This document shows, one piece after another, positions 1-10,547 of a stretch of DNA of 64,000 nt. The stretch spans positions 22,865 to 86,864 of the forward strand of contig CALVEY010000007.1 of the NCBI GenBank assembly GCA_944326705.1. The letters run 5' to 3'. Numbering within the stretch: the stretch's first letter is position 1; each line of letters opens with the position of its first letter. The stretch is from an uncultured Mucispirillum sp. GTDB lineage: Bacteria; Chrysiogenota; Deferribacteres; Deferribacterales; Mucispirillaceae. The notes beneath the pieces are model-generated. The model was not told the origin of the DNA. It did not search any database and saw only the letters and a list, made by a program, of their open reading frames with translations. The translations under genes and the position numbers were made by a program.

Positions 1-2
1 AT

Positions 3-221
3 ATGACTGAAGATAAGTTTGAGCTGTATGAGCGTATTAGTAAAGAAAATATGGAATTTAAGAAACTTTTTGATGAACATATCCGTTTTGAGCAGGATTT
101 AGAAGCTTTATACAGCTTAAAATATATTCCACCTGAAGTTGATGCAAGAATCAAAGAGATTAAAAAAAGAAAATTATTTGGTAAGGAAAGAATGGAGCAG
201 ATTATTGCTTCTTATCAATAA
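3..221 (+). CDS. DUF465 (YdcH-like) small protein
   Basis: A 72-residue, highly charged, helix-rich protein. The pattern of an N-terminal helix followed by a central 'H..FE.DLEAL' segment and a Lys-rich 'IKEIKKRKL' tail matches the DUF465/YdcH family, whose members are usually 60-80 residues. No enzymatic role is established for the family. It lies 24 bp ahead of metK in the same direction and is probably co-transcribed. The start is at the extreme window edge, so no upstream ribosome-binding site can be seen and a slightly longer protein cannot be excluded. Confidence 0.72.
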   Translation: MTEDKFELYERISKENMEFKKLFDEHIRFEQDLEALYSLKYIPPEVDARIKEIKKRKLFGKERMEQIIASYQ

Positions 222-245
222 AGATATAACACTATAAAGGAGTGT

Positions 246-2670
<2,425 letters not shown>

Positions 2671-2671
<1 letters not shown>

Positions 2672-4035
2672 TGGTTAAATCAACAGATTATATAATTATC
2701 GGTGCAGGCCCTGCGGGGGTCTGTGCCGCCAATATCCTTTCAAAAAGCGGCAAAAAAATTATTATAGTTGGCAAAGTTTTAGGGGGTTCATACTGCTCTA
2801 CTAATAGTATTGTTTCTGAATCACTTGTTGGACTTTCTAAAATGTTTGAAAAATTTAGAATTATAAAAGATTCTTTTATTGAAGATGATGTTGCCAATGT
2901 TGCTCTTGATTTTAAACGAGTAAAAAAAATTGTAGACAGCAACTTAAATAAGGCTAAAAAGCAGTTTTTAGAAGTGATAGAAAATTCTCAGGCAGAATAT
3001 ATTGAAGGAACAGCTGTTTTTACAGACAGTAATATGCTTGATATAACTTTACCTGATAATTCTGTGGTATCTTATAAATTTAAAAAATGCTTAATTGCAA
3101 CTGGTGCTGTAGTTCCTAAATCAAGCCTTTATCCAAGCAAGAAAAATTTAGATGTTTCTACATTTATTAATATGGAAGATATTCCTGATAGTGTAGCTAT
3201 TATTGGTGGTGGTGCATTAGGAGTGGAAGTTGCATCTTTTTTTAGTCGTTTTGGCTCAAAAGTAACACTTGTAGAAAAAAGTGACAGATTACTTCCTATT
3301 GTAGATACTCAGATTTCTAAAAAATTAGAAGATACTTTGAAAAAACGCGGTATTAATGTGGTTACATCTCATAATATCACAAAAATAGAGCGTGTTGGTC
3401 AAAAATATATAGCTTTATCAGAAGCAGGTCCTGTGGAAAGTGAAGAAATTTTTATATGCACAGGCAGAGTTCCTGCAGTGCAGGAATTAAAGCTTGAAAA
3501 TGCAGGCGTAACTATAGATGAAAATGGATTTATAAAATACAGCAATAATTTACAGACTGATAACAAAAATATATATATTGCTGGTGATGTTTCATATATT
3601 ATGATGAATATAAGTTGGGCATATTATTCAGCAACTGTTGCTGCTAGAAATATGCTTGGAGAAAATATTGAATATACACCAGAAATACTTCCTGTCTATA
3701 TTGATACAGACCCAGAAATTGCTTTGATTGGTCTTTCAGAAGAATCAGCAAAAGCCCGTGGTCTTGATTATGGTGTTTTTAAATATGTTTTTGGAGATAT
3801 TTACGGCATACAAAATAATGCAGGTGGGCAGCAGACTGTAATTAAAACAATTTATGATAAAAGCAGTAAAACTTTTTTAGGCATACAGGCTATGGGGCGT
3901 GGGGTTAATGGTTTAATTGCCACTTTTGCTATTATTATAAAGCTGAAAATAACAATAGAGCAGATTCCAGATTTTGTATATATTAATCCTGTATTTAATG
4001 AATTTTTTAAAGAGGTATCAGAAAAACTGTTATGA
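2671..4035 (+). CDS. Dihydrolipoamide dehydrogenase-like flavoprotein lacking the redox disulfide
   Basis: Class I pyridine nucleotide-disulfide oxidoreductase fold, 454 residues: N-terminal FAD motif 'IIIGAGPAGVCAA' (residues 8-20), a second dinucleotide motif 'IIGGGALGVEVA' for NAD(P)H, the FAD 'IYIAGD' motif and a C-terminal dimerisation domain. Where lipoamide dehydrogenase has GGTC-N4-C, this protein reads GGSYCSTNS: the two cysteines align with Tyr41 and Ser46, with one Cys at 42. The active-site His of the C-terminal HPxxxE motif is Asn439, while Glu444 remains. The acidic residue that usually contacts FAD ribose is Gly34. It is therefore probably not a lipoamide dehydrogenase, and its function is unknown. 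I chose the ATG overlapping the ahcY stop over a start 18 bp upstream. It lies inside the metK-ahcY-plsC run. Confidence 0.82.
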
Positions 4036-4745
4036 AAAAAGTAGGTGGAATTTTAAGGTTTATTAAAGCAGTAATATTTGTATTAAATTATGCAATAGCA
4101 GCATATGTTGTAAATATATTTGGCAGCGGTGAAAAATTTTTAAAGTCAAGAACAGGTACTGGTGCTAAAAAACTTATGGATATAACTGGTGCAACAATAA
4201 CTGTTTCTGGAACAGAAAATATTGATACAAATAAACATTATATATTTGTTGGCAACCATAGAAGTTATACAGATATTTTAGTTTTATTTGCAGCAGGCGG
4301 AGTGGCAGGCTGTCATTTTACCTTTATGGCTAAAAAAGAGCTGTTTCGTATACCTTTTTTAGGAAAATCAATGAATTTTCTTCATGTAATAGGTGTAGAA
4401 AGAGGCTCTACTTCAAAAGCTATGAAAAGTCTTTTAGAAGCAATTGAGGTTATAAAAACAGGCAGAAATGTAGTTATTTTTCCAGAAGGCACAAGGAGTA
4501 ATGATGGCCATACATTAAGCCCTTTTAAAAAAGGTGCTTTTACTATTGCTAAAAGAGCAGAAGTTGATGTTATTCCTTTTGTTATAGAAGGAACAGAGAA
4601 ATATATGCCTAAGAAAGGTTTTGGAATGTACAAGGCCGATTTAAGTATTAAATTTTATCCTCCGATTTCTACTCATGATAAAACAGATACAGAAATTATG
4701 AATGAAGCTGAAAATGTAATAAAAGAAGCTTTATGTCAGAAGTAA
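4032..4745 (+). CDS. plsC: 1-acyl-sn-glycerol-3-phosphate acyltransferase
   Basis: Acylates lysophosphatidic acid to phosphatidic acid at the inner membrane. The 237-residue protein has an N-terminal hydrophobic helix (about residues 8-28), the catalytic 'NHRSYTD' motif (NHx4D) and the substrate-binding 'FPEGTRS' motif followed by 'KKGAF'. All four acyltransferase blocks appear in the expected order. It overlaps the preceding flavoprotein gene by 4 bp and the following folK by 13 bp, so it belongs to the same transcription unit. It could act on another lyso-lipid, but PlsC is the simplest reading. Confidence 0.88.
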   Translation: MKKVGGILRFIKAVIFVLNYAIAAYVVNIFGSGEKFLKSRTGTGAKKLMDITGATITVSGTENIDTNKHYIFVGNHRSYTDILVLFAAGGVAGCHFTFMAKKELFRIPFLGKSMNFLHVIGVERGSTSKAMKSLLEAIEVIKTGRNVVIFPEGTRSNDGHTLSPFKKGAFTIAKRAEVDVIPFVIEGTEKYMPKKGFGMYKADLSIKFYPPISTHDKTDTEIMNEAENVIKEALCQK

Positions 4746-5227
4746 TGTTTGGTTTAGGTTCAAACCTGAATAACCCAGTTATGCAGCTGCAGAATGCTCT
4801 TAATAATTTAAGCATGTATTTTGCACTGCAGAAGGTTTCAAATACATATAAGTCTCAATCACTTTTAAAAGATAATCAGGAAGATTATTATAATATTGCT
4901 GTTCTTGCAAAAACAGATAAAACACCTCAGGAAATATTATCTATTACCCAGAAAATAGAGAAAGATATGGGGCGTATAAAGCTGAAAAAGTGGGGTGAAA
5001 GAGTTATTGATATTGATATTATAGATTATAATAGAGAAATTTTTAAAAGTGATAATTTAGAAATACCCCATAACCAGATGATTTACAGAAGTTTTGTATT
5101 AAAACCACTGCAGGATATTATGCCTGATTATATTCACCCAGAATTAAAAATATCAGTTCATGATATGATTAATAATTTAAAAGATGATTATAATATTACA
5201 ATTTGCCAAAATAAGTTTGTTTTTTGA
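4733..5227 (+). CDS. folK: 6-hydroxymethyl-7,8-dihydropterin pyrophosphokinase
   Basis: Transfers pyrophosphate from ATP to 6-hydroxymethyldihydropterin, the step before dihydropteroate synthase. At 164 residues it has the usual length. It contains the N-terminal 'GLGSNL' motif, the central 'YNIAV' strand, the signature 'WGERVIDIDIIDY' (family pattern with two Mg-binding Asp residues) and 'IPHNQM..RSFVLKPL' near residue 115. The start overlaps the end of plsC by 13 bp. The partner gene folP is about 12 kb downstream in another operon. Confidence 0.93.
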   Translation: MSEVMFGLGSNLNNPVMQLQNALNNLSMYFALQKVSNTYKSQSLLKDNQEDYYNIAVLAKTDKTPQEILSITQKIEKDMGRIKLKKWGERVIDIDIIDYNREIFKSDNLEIPHNQMIYRSFVLKPLQDIMPDYIHPELKISVHDMINNLKDDYNITICQNKFVF

Positions 5228-5257
5228 TAAAAAATACATATAAATAGAAGATTTTTA

Positions 5258-5286
5258 TTGATAGAAAAAAAATATTGTTTTATATA
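5258..5286 (+). promoter_or_regulatory. Candidate sigma-70 promoter for hisS-aspS
   Basis: TTGATA at 5258-5263 and TATATA at 5281-5286 are separated by 17 bp, in the 98-bp AT-rich gap after folK. This would give hisS a leader of about 30 nt before the proposed TTG start. It is a prediction from sequence only, and AT-rich DNA yields chance matches. Confidence 0.45.
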
Positions 5287-5325
5287 TATTTTTTAGTGTT
5301 TAAATTTATATTAGGGATAAATACA

Positions 5326-6579
5326 TTGTTACAGAAAGTAAAAGGTTTTAGAGATATTTTTGGTGAGGATACTGCATACTGGCATAAAGTAGAAGCAAAA
5401 TTGCAGAAATTTTTTAAAAGCTGTGGGTTTAGTGAATTTCGTCTTCCTGTTTTAGAAAAAACAGCTGTTTTCAAACGGGGCATTGGAGAAACAACAGATA
5501 TTGTTGAAAAAGAAATGTTTACTTTTATTGACAGTGAAGAACAGGTAAGCTTAAGACCAGAGGGAACAGCAGCTTTAATGCGTGCTTATATTGAAAATAA
5601 TCTTCATAACCCGCCGGGTATAAAAAAATATTATTATTTAGGCAATATGTTCCGTAGAGAGCGCCCACAAAAGGGGAGATTCCGCCAGTTTACTCAAATT
5701 GGAGTAGAAGTGCTTGAATGTGATGCTCCACTTTTAGATGCTGAAATTATAGGAATGTTATATAAAACTTCTGAAATATTAGGGTTTAATAATTATGTGT
5801 CTATGGATATAAACTCTATTGGCTGTCCAGACTGCAGGCCAAAATATAAAGAAGATTTAATAAAATATTTTGATAAAGAAAAAGACAAGCTTTGTGATGA
5901 CTGCAAAAGGCGTCTTGAAACAAATCCATTAAGAATATTAGACTGTAAAGTAGAAAGCTGTAAAAATATCGCAAAAGATGCACCAAGTATTTTAAACTAT
6001 TTATGTGATACATGCAGCAGCCATTTTGAAAGTGTAAAAGAATATCTTACAATGATGAATATTCCTTTTAAAATAAATGAAAGAATGGTGCGCGGTCTTG
6101 ATTATTACATAAGAACTGCTTTTGAGCTGGTAACTGATAAATTAGGGGCAGCAAGTGCTGTTGGAGCAGGCGGCAGATATGACGGTCTTGTTAAAAGTCT
6201 TGGTGGTAAAGATACTGCAGGTATTGGTTTTGCAATAGGTCTTGACAGAGTTGTGGAACTTTTAAAGGAAGTAAACCCAGTAGATTATCACTATACAGAT
6301 GTATTTATACTTGTATTTGATAAAGAAAATCTTCCATATACATTTAATCTGGTGGAAAATCTTCGCAGTGCAGGGTATGTGGCAGAATATGATTATAATA
6401 TTGCATCAATGAAAAGCCAAATGAAAAAGGCAGATAAATCAAAAGCCAGATATGCTGTTATATTAGGCAGTAATGAAGTAAAAGAAAATAAAGCATCAGT
6501 TAAAGATTTAATAAGTGGTGAGCAGTCTTTAATAGAGCTTGATAATGTATTTGAATATTTAAAAAATAAATTAATCTAA
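5326..6579 (+). CDS. hisS: Histidyl-tRNA synthetase
   Basis: Class II aminoacyl-tRNA synthetase charging tRNA-His. Motif 2 ('FRRERPQKGRFRQF'), the His-specific 'GLDYY' block and 'GAGGRYDGL' are present, followed by a C-terminal anticodon-binding domain. I place the start at the TTG at 5326, which gives 'LQKVKGFRDIF', the family's conserved N-terminus. It is preceded 9 bp upstream by AGGG. An ATG at 5275 would add 17 residues of low-complexity hydrophobic sequence translated from AT-rich spacer. The protein is then 417 residues. A Cys-rich insert (about residues 165-235, several CxxC pairs) is visible, as in some bacterial HisRS. aspS follows after 19 bp. Confidence 0.95.
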   Translation: MLQKVKGFRDIFGEDTAYWHKVEAKLQKFFKSCGFSEFRLPVLEKTAVFKRGIGETTDIVEKEMFTFIDSEEQVSLRPEGTAALMRAYIENNLHNPPGIKKYYYLGNMFRRERPQKGRFRQFTQIGVEVLECDAPLLDAEIIGMLYKTSEILGFNNYVSMDINSIGCPDCRPKYKEDLIKYFDKEKDKLCDDCKRRLETNPLRILDCKVESCKNIAKDAPSILNYLCDTCSSHFESVKEYLTMMNIPFKINERMVRGLDYYIRTAFELVTDKLGAASAVGAGGRYDGLVKSLGGKDTAGIGFAIGLDRVVELLKEVNPVDYHYTDVFILVFDKENLPYTFNLVENLRSAGYVAEYDYNIASMKSQMKKADKSKARYAVILGSNEVKENKASVKDLISGEQSLIELDNVFEYLKNKLI

Positions 6580-6598
6580 ATATAAGTTGGAGAATATT

Positions 6599-8395
6599 AT
6601 GTTAACAAATATGGCAGATTGGAGAAGAACGCATAGCTGCGGTGTTTTAACTGATAAAAATATCGGTGAAGAAGTTTTATTAATGGGCTGGGTTCAGCGC
6701 AGAAGAGACCATGGCGGCGTTATTTTTATTGATTTAAGAGATAGAGAAGGTATTACTCAAATTGTATTAAACGAATCAGCCCCAGTTGCAAGAGAAACTG
6801 GTGAAGCTGTTAGAAATGAATATGTTATTGCAGTAAAAGGTAAAGTTGTTGCTCGTCCTGATGGTATGATAAACCCTAATATTAAAACTGGTATGATAGA
6901 TGTTATTGTAAGCGAAATTAAAATATTAAATAATGCTTTAACTCCGCCATTTATGATAGATGAACATACAGATGCAGCAGAAGATGTGCGTTTAAAATAC
7001 AGATATCTTGATTTAAGACGCCCACAGCTTCAAAAAAATATTATAATGCGTAATAATATTACTAAATCTATTAGAGAATATATGTGGGCTAATGGGTTTA
7101 TTGATATAGAAACACCATTTTTAGGTAAAAGCACACCAGAAGGTGCAAGAGATTATCTTGTTCCAAGCCGTGTAAATGCTGGTAAATTTTATGCTCTGCC
7201 ACAATCTCCGCAACAGTTTAAACAGTTATTAATGGTTGGCGGTTTTGAGCGTTATTTCCAAATTGTAAAATGTTTTAGAGATGAAGATTTAAGAGCAGAC
7301 AGGCAGCCTGAATTTACTCAGCTTGATATTGAAATGTCGTTTATTGATAGAAACGATATTATAGATTTAATAGAAGGCTTAATTGTTAAATTATTTAAAG
7401 ATATTTTAGATATAGATGTGCCAAGACCATTCCCAACCATTATGTATAAAGATGCTATGGAGCTTTATGGTCACGATGCACCAGATACTCGTTTTGGTCT
7501 GCATTTAAAAACTATTAATAATATGGTTGAAAACTGCTCATTTAAAGTATTTTCTGATACTGTAAAAAATGGCGGTATAGTAAAAGCTGTTAATGCTAAA
7601 GGGGCAGGCAAAGCATTTTCAAGAAAAACACTTGATGAACTTACAGAGTATGTTGTAAGCCTTGGTGCAAAAGGTTTAGCATATATTAAAATTAATGAAG
7701 ATGGTATCCAATCTCCACTTGTTAAAAATTTAGGTGAAGAATTAACTTATGAAATTATAAAAGTTATGGAAGGTCAGCCAGGCGATATTATATTCTTTGG
7801 TGCAGGTGATGAAAGCCTTGTTAACCTTACAATGTCTAAACTTCGTCTTAAACTTGGAAATATGTTAGGCTTAATTAATCCAAAACAATATAATCTTGTG
7901 TGGGTATTAGAATTTCCACTTTTAGAATGGTCACCAGAAGATAAACGCTATGTGGCTGTTCACCACCCATTTACTGCTCCAATGGATGAAGATATTGAAA
8001 ATCTTGACAGCAACCCAAAAGCTGTTAGAGCAAAAGCTTATGACCTTGTATTAAACGGCTCAGAAATAGGCGGTGGAAGTATCAGAATACATAGAAGTGA
8101 TATTCAGCAGAAAATGTTTGAGCGTTTAGGTTTAGGTGAAGAAGAAATTAAAGAAAAATTTGGATATTTTGTGGATGCTTTAAAATATGGTACACCACCA
8201 CATGGCGGTATAGCTTTTGGGGTAGACAGAATTGCCTCAATTTTTGCAGGTGCTGAATCTATTAGAGATGTTATAGCATTTCCAAAAACACAAAAAGCAA
8301 CTGATTTAATGAGTGGTGCTCCTGATTATGTTGAACCAAAACAGCTTAAAGAATTATATATAAGAAGTGATGTTCCAGCAAATAAAACTGTTTAG
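6599..8395 (+). CDS. aspS: Aspartyl-tRNA synthetase, bacterial type
   Basis: Class II synthetase charging tRNA-Asp (598 residues). It has an N-terminal OB anticodon-binding domain ('WRRTHSCGVL', 'GWVQRRRDHGGVIFIDLRDR'), class II motif 2 ('FRDEDLRADRQPEFTQLDIEMSF'), the bacterial GAD insertion domain in the middle and motif 3 ('GIAFGVDRI'). The ATG at 6599 has GGAG 6 bp upstream. The TTG at 6587 is in frame but overlaps that ribosome-binding site and is less likely. Whether it also charges tRNA-Asn (non-discriminating form) cannot be decided from this window. It pairs with hisS, a common arrangement. Confidence 0.96.
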   Translation: MLTNMADWRRTHSCGVLTDKNIGEEVLLMGWVQRRRDHGGVIFIDLRDREGITQIVLNESAPVARETGEAVRNEYVIAVKGKVVARPDGMINPNIKTGMIDVIVSEIKILNNALTPPFMIDEHTDAAEDVRLKYRYLDLRRPQLQKNIIMRNNITKSIREYMWANGFIDIETPFLGKSTPEGARDYLVPSRVNAGKFYALPQSPQQFKQLLMVGGFERYFQIVKCFRDEDLRADRQPEFTQLDIEMSFIDRNDIIDLIEGLIVKLFKDILDIDVPRPFPTIMYKDAMELYGHDAPDTRFGLHLKTINNMVENCSFKVFSDTVKNGGIVKAVNAKGAGKAFSRKTLDELTEYVVSLGAKGLAYIKINEDGIQSPLVKNLGEELTYEIIKVMEGQPGDIIFFGAGDESLVNLTMSKLRLKLGNMLGLINPKQYNLVWVLEFPLLEWSPEDKRYVAVHHPFTAPMDEDIENLDSNPKAVRAKAYDLVLNGSEIGGGSIRIHRSDIQQKMFERLGLGEEEIKEKFGYFVDALKYGTPPHGGIAFGVDRIASIFAGAESIRDVIAFPKTQKATDLMSGAPDYVEPKQLKELYIRSDVPANKTV

Positions 8396-8407
8396 TTGCG
8401 ATATTGC

Positions 8408-8436
8408 TTGACAAAAGTATAAAAATAAATCATTAT
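8408..8436 (+). promoter_or_regulatory. Candidate sigma-70 promoter for the LysM lipoprotein gene
   Basis: A consensus TTGACA (8408-8413) begins 12 bp after the aspS stop. With a 17-bp spacer the -10 is CATTAT (8431-8436); the nearby TATAGT at 8434 would need a 20-bp spacer. The placement supports independent transcription of the lipoprotein gene. Confidence 0.55.
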
Positions 8437-8466
8437 AGTATATATAAATTCACAAGGAGGTTCGTT

Positions 8467-9243
8467 GTGAGAAAGAGTATAATTTTTGTTAGTGCAGTAG
8501 CATTGTTATTGGCATCTTGTGGAGGCAAATCTACTACAGACAGCATGACTCCAGAAGAAATTGTCAGGCAGACTTTAGGCAGCCCAAATAAAGCTTGTGT
8601 TGATAAGTATTTACCAAAAACTAAATCAAAAATGGCAGAAGCTGATAAATTAAAAGCATCTGGTGATGAAGAGGGCAGCAAAAAAGCAGAAAGTGAAGCT
8701 GTTGAAATTTTTAAAACTGAAGAAAGTTCTTATAATCAGCAGGTTGATTCTGTAAATGCTCAAAATTCCAGATATGATGAAACAGTTGCTAGAAAAAATA
8801 ATATAGCATCTCATCCTGGTGCTGCTAATTCAAGTAAATGGAAACAAATTCAAGCTAAAGTTGATAAACATTTAGCTAATGCTAAAGCAGCTATGGATAA
8901 CTGTGATGCAGAAAAAGCTAAATCAGAGCTTGATGCAGCTAATGTTCTGCTTGCTGAAATGGAACAACTTTTAGGTATTGGTGGAAGTAAATCTTCTGCT
9001 AACAGCTCTGTTTATATAGTTAAAAAAGGTGATAATCTTTGGTACATCGCTGGTAAACAGTATTCTAACCCATTTATGTGGCCTATAATTTACTGGACAA
9101 ATCAGCAGCAGATTAAAGACCCAGACTTAATATTCCCTAAACAAGAGTTTACAATAGTGCATGATTCTTCTGCTGATGAAAAAGCAAAAGCAGAAAGACT
9201 TGCTAAAACAAGAGGTCCTTGGTCCTTATACGATAACAAATAA
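8467..9243 (+). CDS. LysM-domain lipoprotein
   Basis: A 258-residue envelope protein. The GTG start at 8467 has a perfect AAGGAGG 6 bp upstream and gives a lipoprotein signal 'MRKSIIFVSAVALLLASC' with Cys18 as the lipidated residue. A longer reading frame upstream has no signal peptide. Residues 25-170 are charged and helical, probably coiled coil, with many Lys/Glu/Ala. Residues 182-230 form a LysM domain ('YIVKKGDNLWYIAG...LIFPKQEF'), a peptidoglycan-binding module. It is flanked by its own promoter and terminator, so it is probably a monocistronic, well expressed cell-envelope lipoprotein. No specific named homologue is recognised. Confidence 0.87.
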   Translation: MRKSIIFVSAVALLLASCGGKSTTDSMTPEEIVRQTLGSPNKACVDKYLPKTKSKMAEADKLKASGDEEGSKKAESEAVEIFKTEESSYNQQVDSVNAQNSRYDETVARKNNIASHPGAANSSKWKQIQAKVDKHLANAKAAMDNCDAEKAKSELDAANVLLAEMEQLLGIGGSKSSANSSVYIVKKGDNLWYIAGKQYSNPFMWPIIYWTNQQQIKDPDLIFPKQEFTIVHDSSADEKAKAERLAKTRGPWSLYDNK

Positions 9244-9265
9244 TAATTGTTATAAAAAAATATAT

Positions 9266-9296
9266 AAGCGACTGCTTTTAGTGGTCGCTTTTTTTT
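9266..9296 (+). terminator. Rho-independent terminator after the LysM lipoprotein
   Basis: Arms 9266-9272 (AAGCGAC) and 9284-9290 (GTCGCTT) pair perfectly and extend through G-T wobbles to a 10-bp stem with a TTTTA loop. An uninterrupted T run to 9296 follows. Confidence 0.9.
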
Positions 9297-9306
9297 GTGA
9301 GAAAAT

Positions 9307-9954
9307 ATGCATAGTGATGATGTAGTTTATAAAACACCTGAAAATTTTGATATTATTTCATATATGGATACTGTAGCAGATGAATTAAAATCTGGTATTT
9401 CATTATTTAAAAATAAAGATGAAAAAATAGTGGCTGTTTTTGGTTCAGCACGGACAAAAGACAGTGATAAAGAATATTTAATGGCAGAAGAAATTGGTAA
9501 AAAGTTAGTAGAAAACGGGTTTTCTGTAATGACTGGCGGAGGACCTGGGATAATGGAAGCTGCTCTTAAAGGTGCATGTTTAAATAATGGTAACACATAC
9601 GGAGTAAATGTAGTGCTTCCCCATGAGCAGGAAAGTAATAAATATGTAAAAAATGGATATGTATGCAAACACCTTTTTACAAGAAAAGTTCTGCTTACTA
9701 GAAATGTATGCGGTTATATTGTGCTTCCTGGTGGTTTTGGCACTCTTGATGAGCTTTTTGATGTGCTTACATTAATGAATACTAAAATTCAAAATCGTCT
9801 GCCTTTTGTGCTTTTAGGTATAGATTTTTGGTCTGGGCTTTTAGAGTGGATAAAAACCCAGCTTTTATCAAAACACTATATTACAGAAGACGAGTTAAAT
9901 TGTATTTCACTAACTGATAGTATAGATGAAGCAGTAAAAATTATTAAAGGCTAG
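9307..9954 (+). CDS. LOG family protein (TIGR00730-like nucleoside-monophosphate phosphoribohydrolase)
   Basis: A Rossmann-like protein of 215 residues with the two LOG signatures: 'GGGPGIMEAA' and 'PGGFGTLDE' (PGGxGTxxE). In characterised members this fold hydrolyses nucleoside 5'-monophosphates to a base and ribose-5-phosphate, and plant LOG releases active cytokinins. Many bacterial homologues carry the old label 'lysine decarboxylase', which is not supported here. The gene starts 10 bp after a terminator, so it presumably has its own promoter or depends on read-through. It converges on mobB with a 4-bp overlap of the stop regions. Confidence 0.85.
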   Translation: MHSDDVVYKTPENFDIISYMDTVADELKSGISLFKNKDEKIVAVFGSARTKDSDKEYLMAEEIGKKLVENGFSVMTGGGPGIMEAALKGACLNNGNTYGVNVVLPHEQESNKYVKNGYVCKHLFTRKVLLTRNVCGYIVLPGGFGTLDELFDVLTLMNTKIQNRLPFVLLGIDFWSGLLEWIKTQLLSKHYITEDELNCISLTDSIDEAVKIIKG

Positions 9955-10454
9955 TTTGTATTTTTCATATAATTGATAAGAAAATCACCAATTTTCTCAT
10001 AATCATTTATATGAAAAATATTTTTTACATCTTTAAATTCTTCAAAATTATCTGTTGCCACAGCTACAATATTTTTTTCAATACTATATAAGTTTGGTTT
10101 ATTTATTTCTTTTCTATAAACTAATATTTTTGGTATATCTTCATCTTTAAATCCTTCACCAATAATAATATCCATACCCTGCGGCACTTTTTCCATTAAT
10201 TCATAAAAAGTAAGCCTGTGGCTGCTGTCAGCAATAACAGCATATTTACTTCCTGAAGAAATAGCAATACAGTCTGCACCAGCTTTTTTCATACGGTATG
10301 TATCTTTTCCTTCTTTATCCATTTCAAAATCATGGCCATCGTGTTTTAATGCAGCTACTTTGTAACCTTTTTCTTTTAAATATGCTATTACTTTAAGTAA
10401 TAGTGTAGTTTTTCCACTGCCGGAATATCCTGCAAAAGTAATGTAAGGTGTCAT
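9951..10454 (-). CDS. mobB: Molybdopterin-guanine dinucleotide biosynthesis protein MobB
   Basis: A small P-loop GTPase of 167 residues that supports attachment of GMP to molybdenum cofactor by MobA. The Walker A motif 'GYSGSGKTTLL' is at residues 9-19. 'ALKHDGHDFEMDKEGKDTYRMKKAGAD' carries the MobB-specific His/Asp cluster, and 'IIIGEGFKD' is the Walker B-like segment. mobA and other cofactor genes are not in the window. The gene is transcribed divergently from dinG across a 93-bp gap. Its last codons overlap a long hairpin that may terminate the opposite gene. Confidence 0.92.
   Translation of the reverse strand: MTPYITFAGYSGSGKTTLLLKVIAYLKEKGYKVAALKHDGHDFEMDKEGKDTYRMKKAGADCIAISSGSKYAVIADSSHRLTFYELMEKVPQGMDIIIGEGFKDEDIPKILVYRKEINKPNLYSIEKNIVAVATDNFEEFKDVKNIFHINDYEKIGDFLINYMKNTN
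9959..10026 (+). terminator. Long AT-rich hairpin with T run inside the mobB 3' end
   Basis: Perfect 14-bp arms (9959-9972 and 10007-10020) enclose further imperfect pairing (AGAAAAT with ATTTTCT) and are followed by six T residues at 10021-10026. It begins 5 bp after the LOG gene stop, so it fits an intrinsic terminator for that gene even though it lies in the coding DNA of the convergent mobB. The stem is AT-rich, which lowers confidence. Confidence 0.5.
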
Positions 10455-10547
10455 ATAATGTCCTATTAATTTATTATATTTGTATAATCACTATATACAT
10501 ATTCAAATTATTATATTATAACATTAAAAGAAAATAAAGGGGACATT

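Noticed and set aside
222..245. SAM riboswitch upstream of metK
   Set aside because: Only 24 bp separate the DUF465 gene and metK, too little for a riboswitch.
4382..4633. Antisense reading frames of 60-150 codons inside plsC and many other genes
   Set aside because: They are shadows of strongly supported genes on the other strand, without ribosome-binding sites or family motifs.
5275..5325. Extended hisS N-terminus from ATG 5275
   Set aside because: It translates AT-rich spacer into low-complexity hydrophobic residues, covers the predicted promoter region, and the family N-terminus begins at the TTG at 5326.
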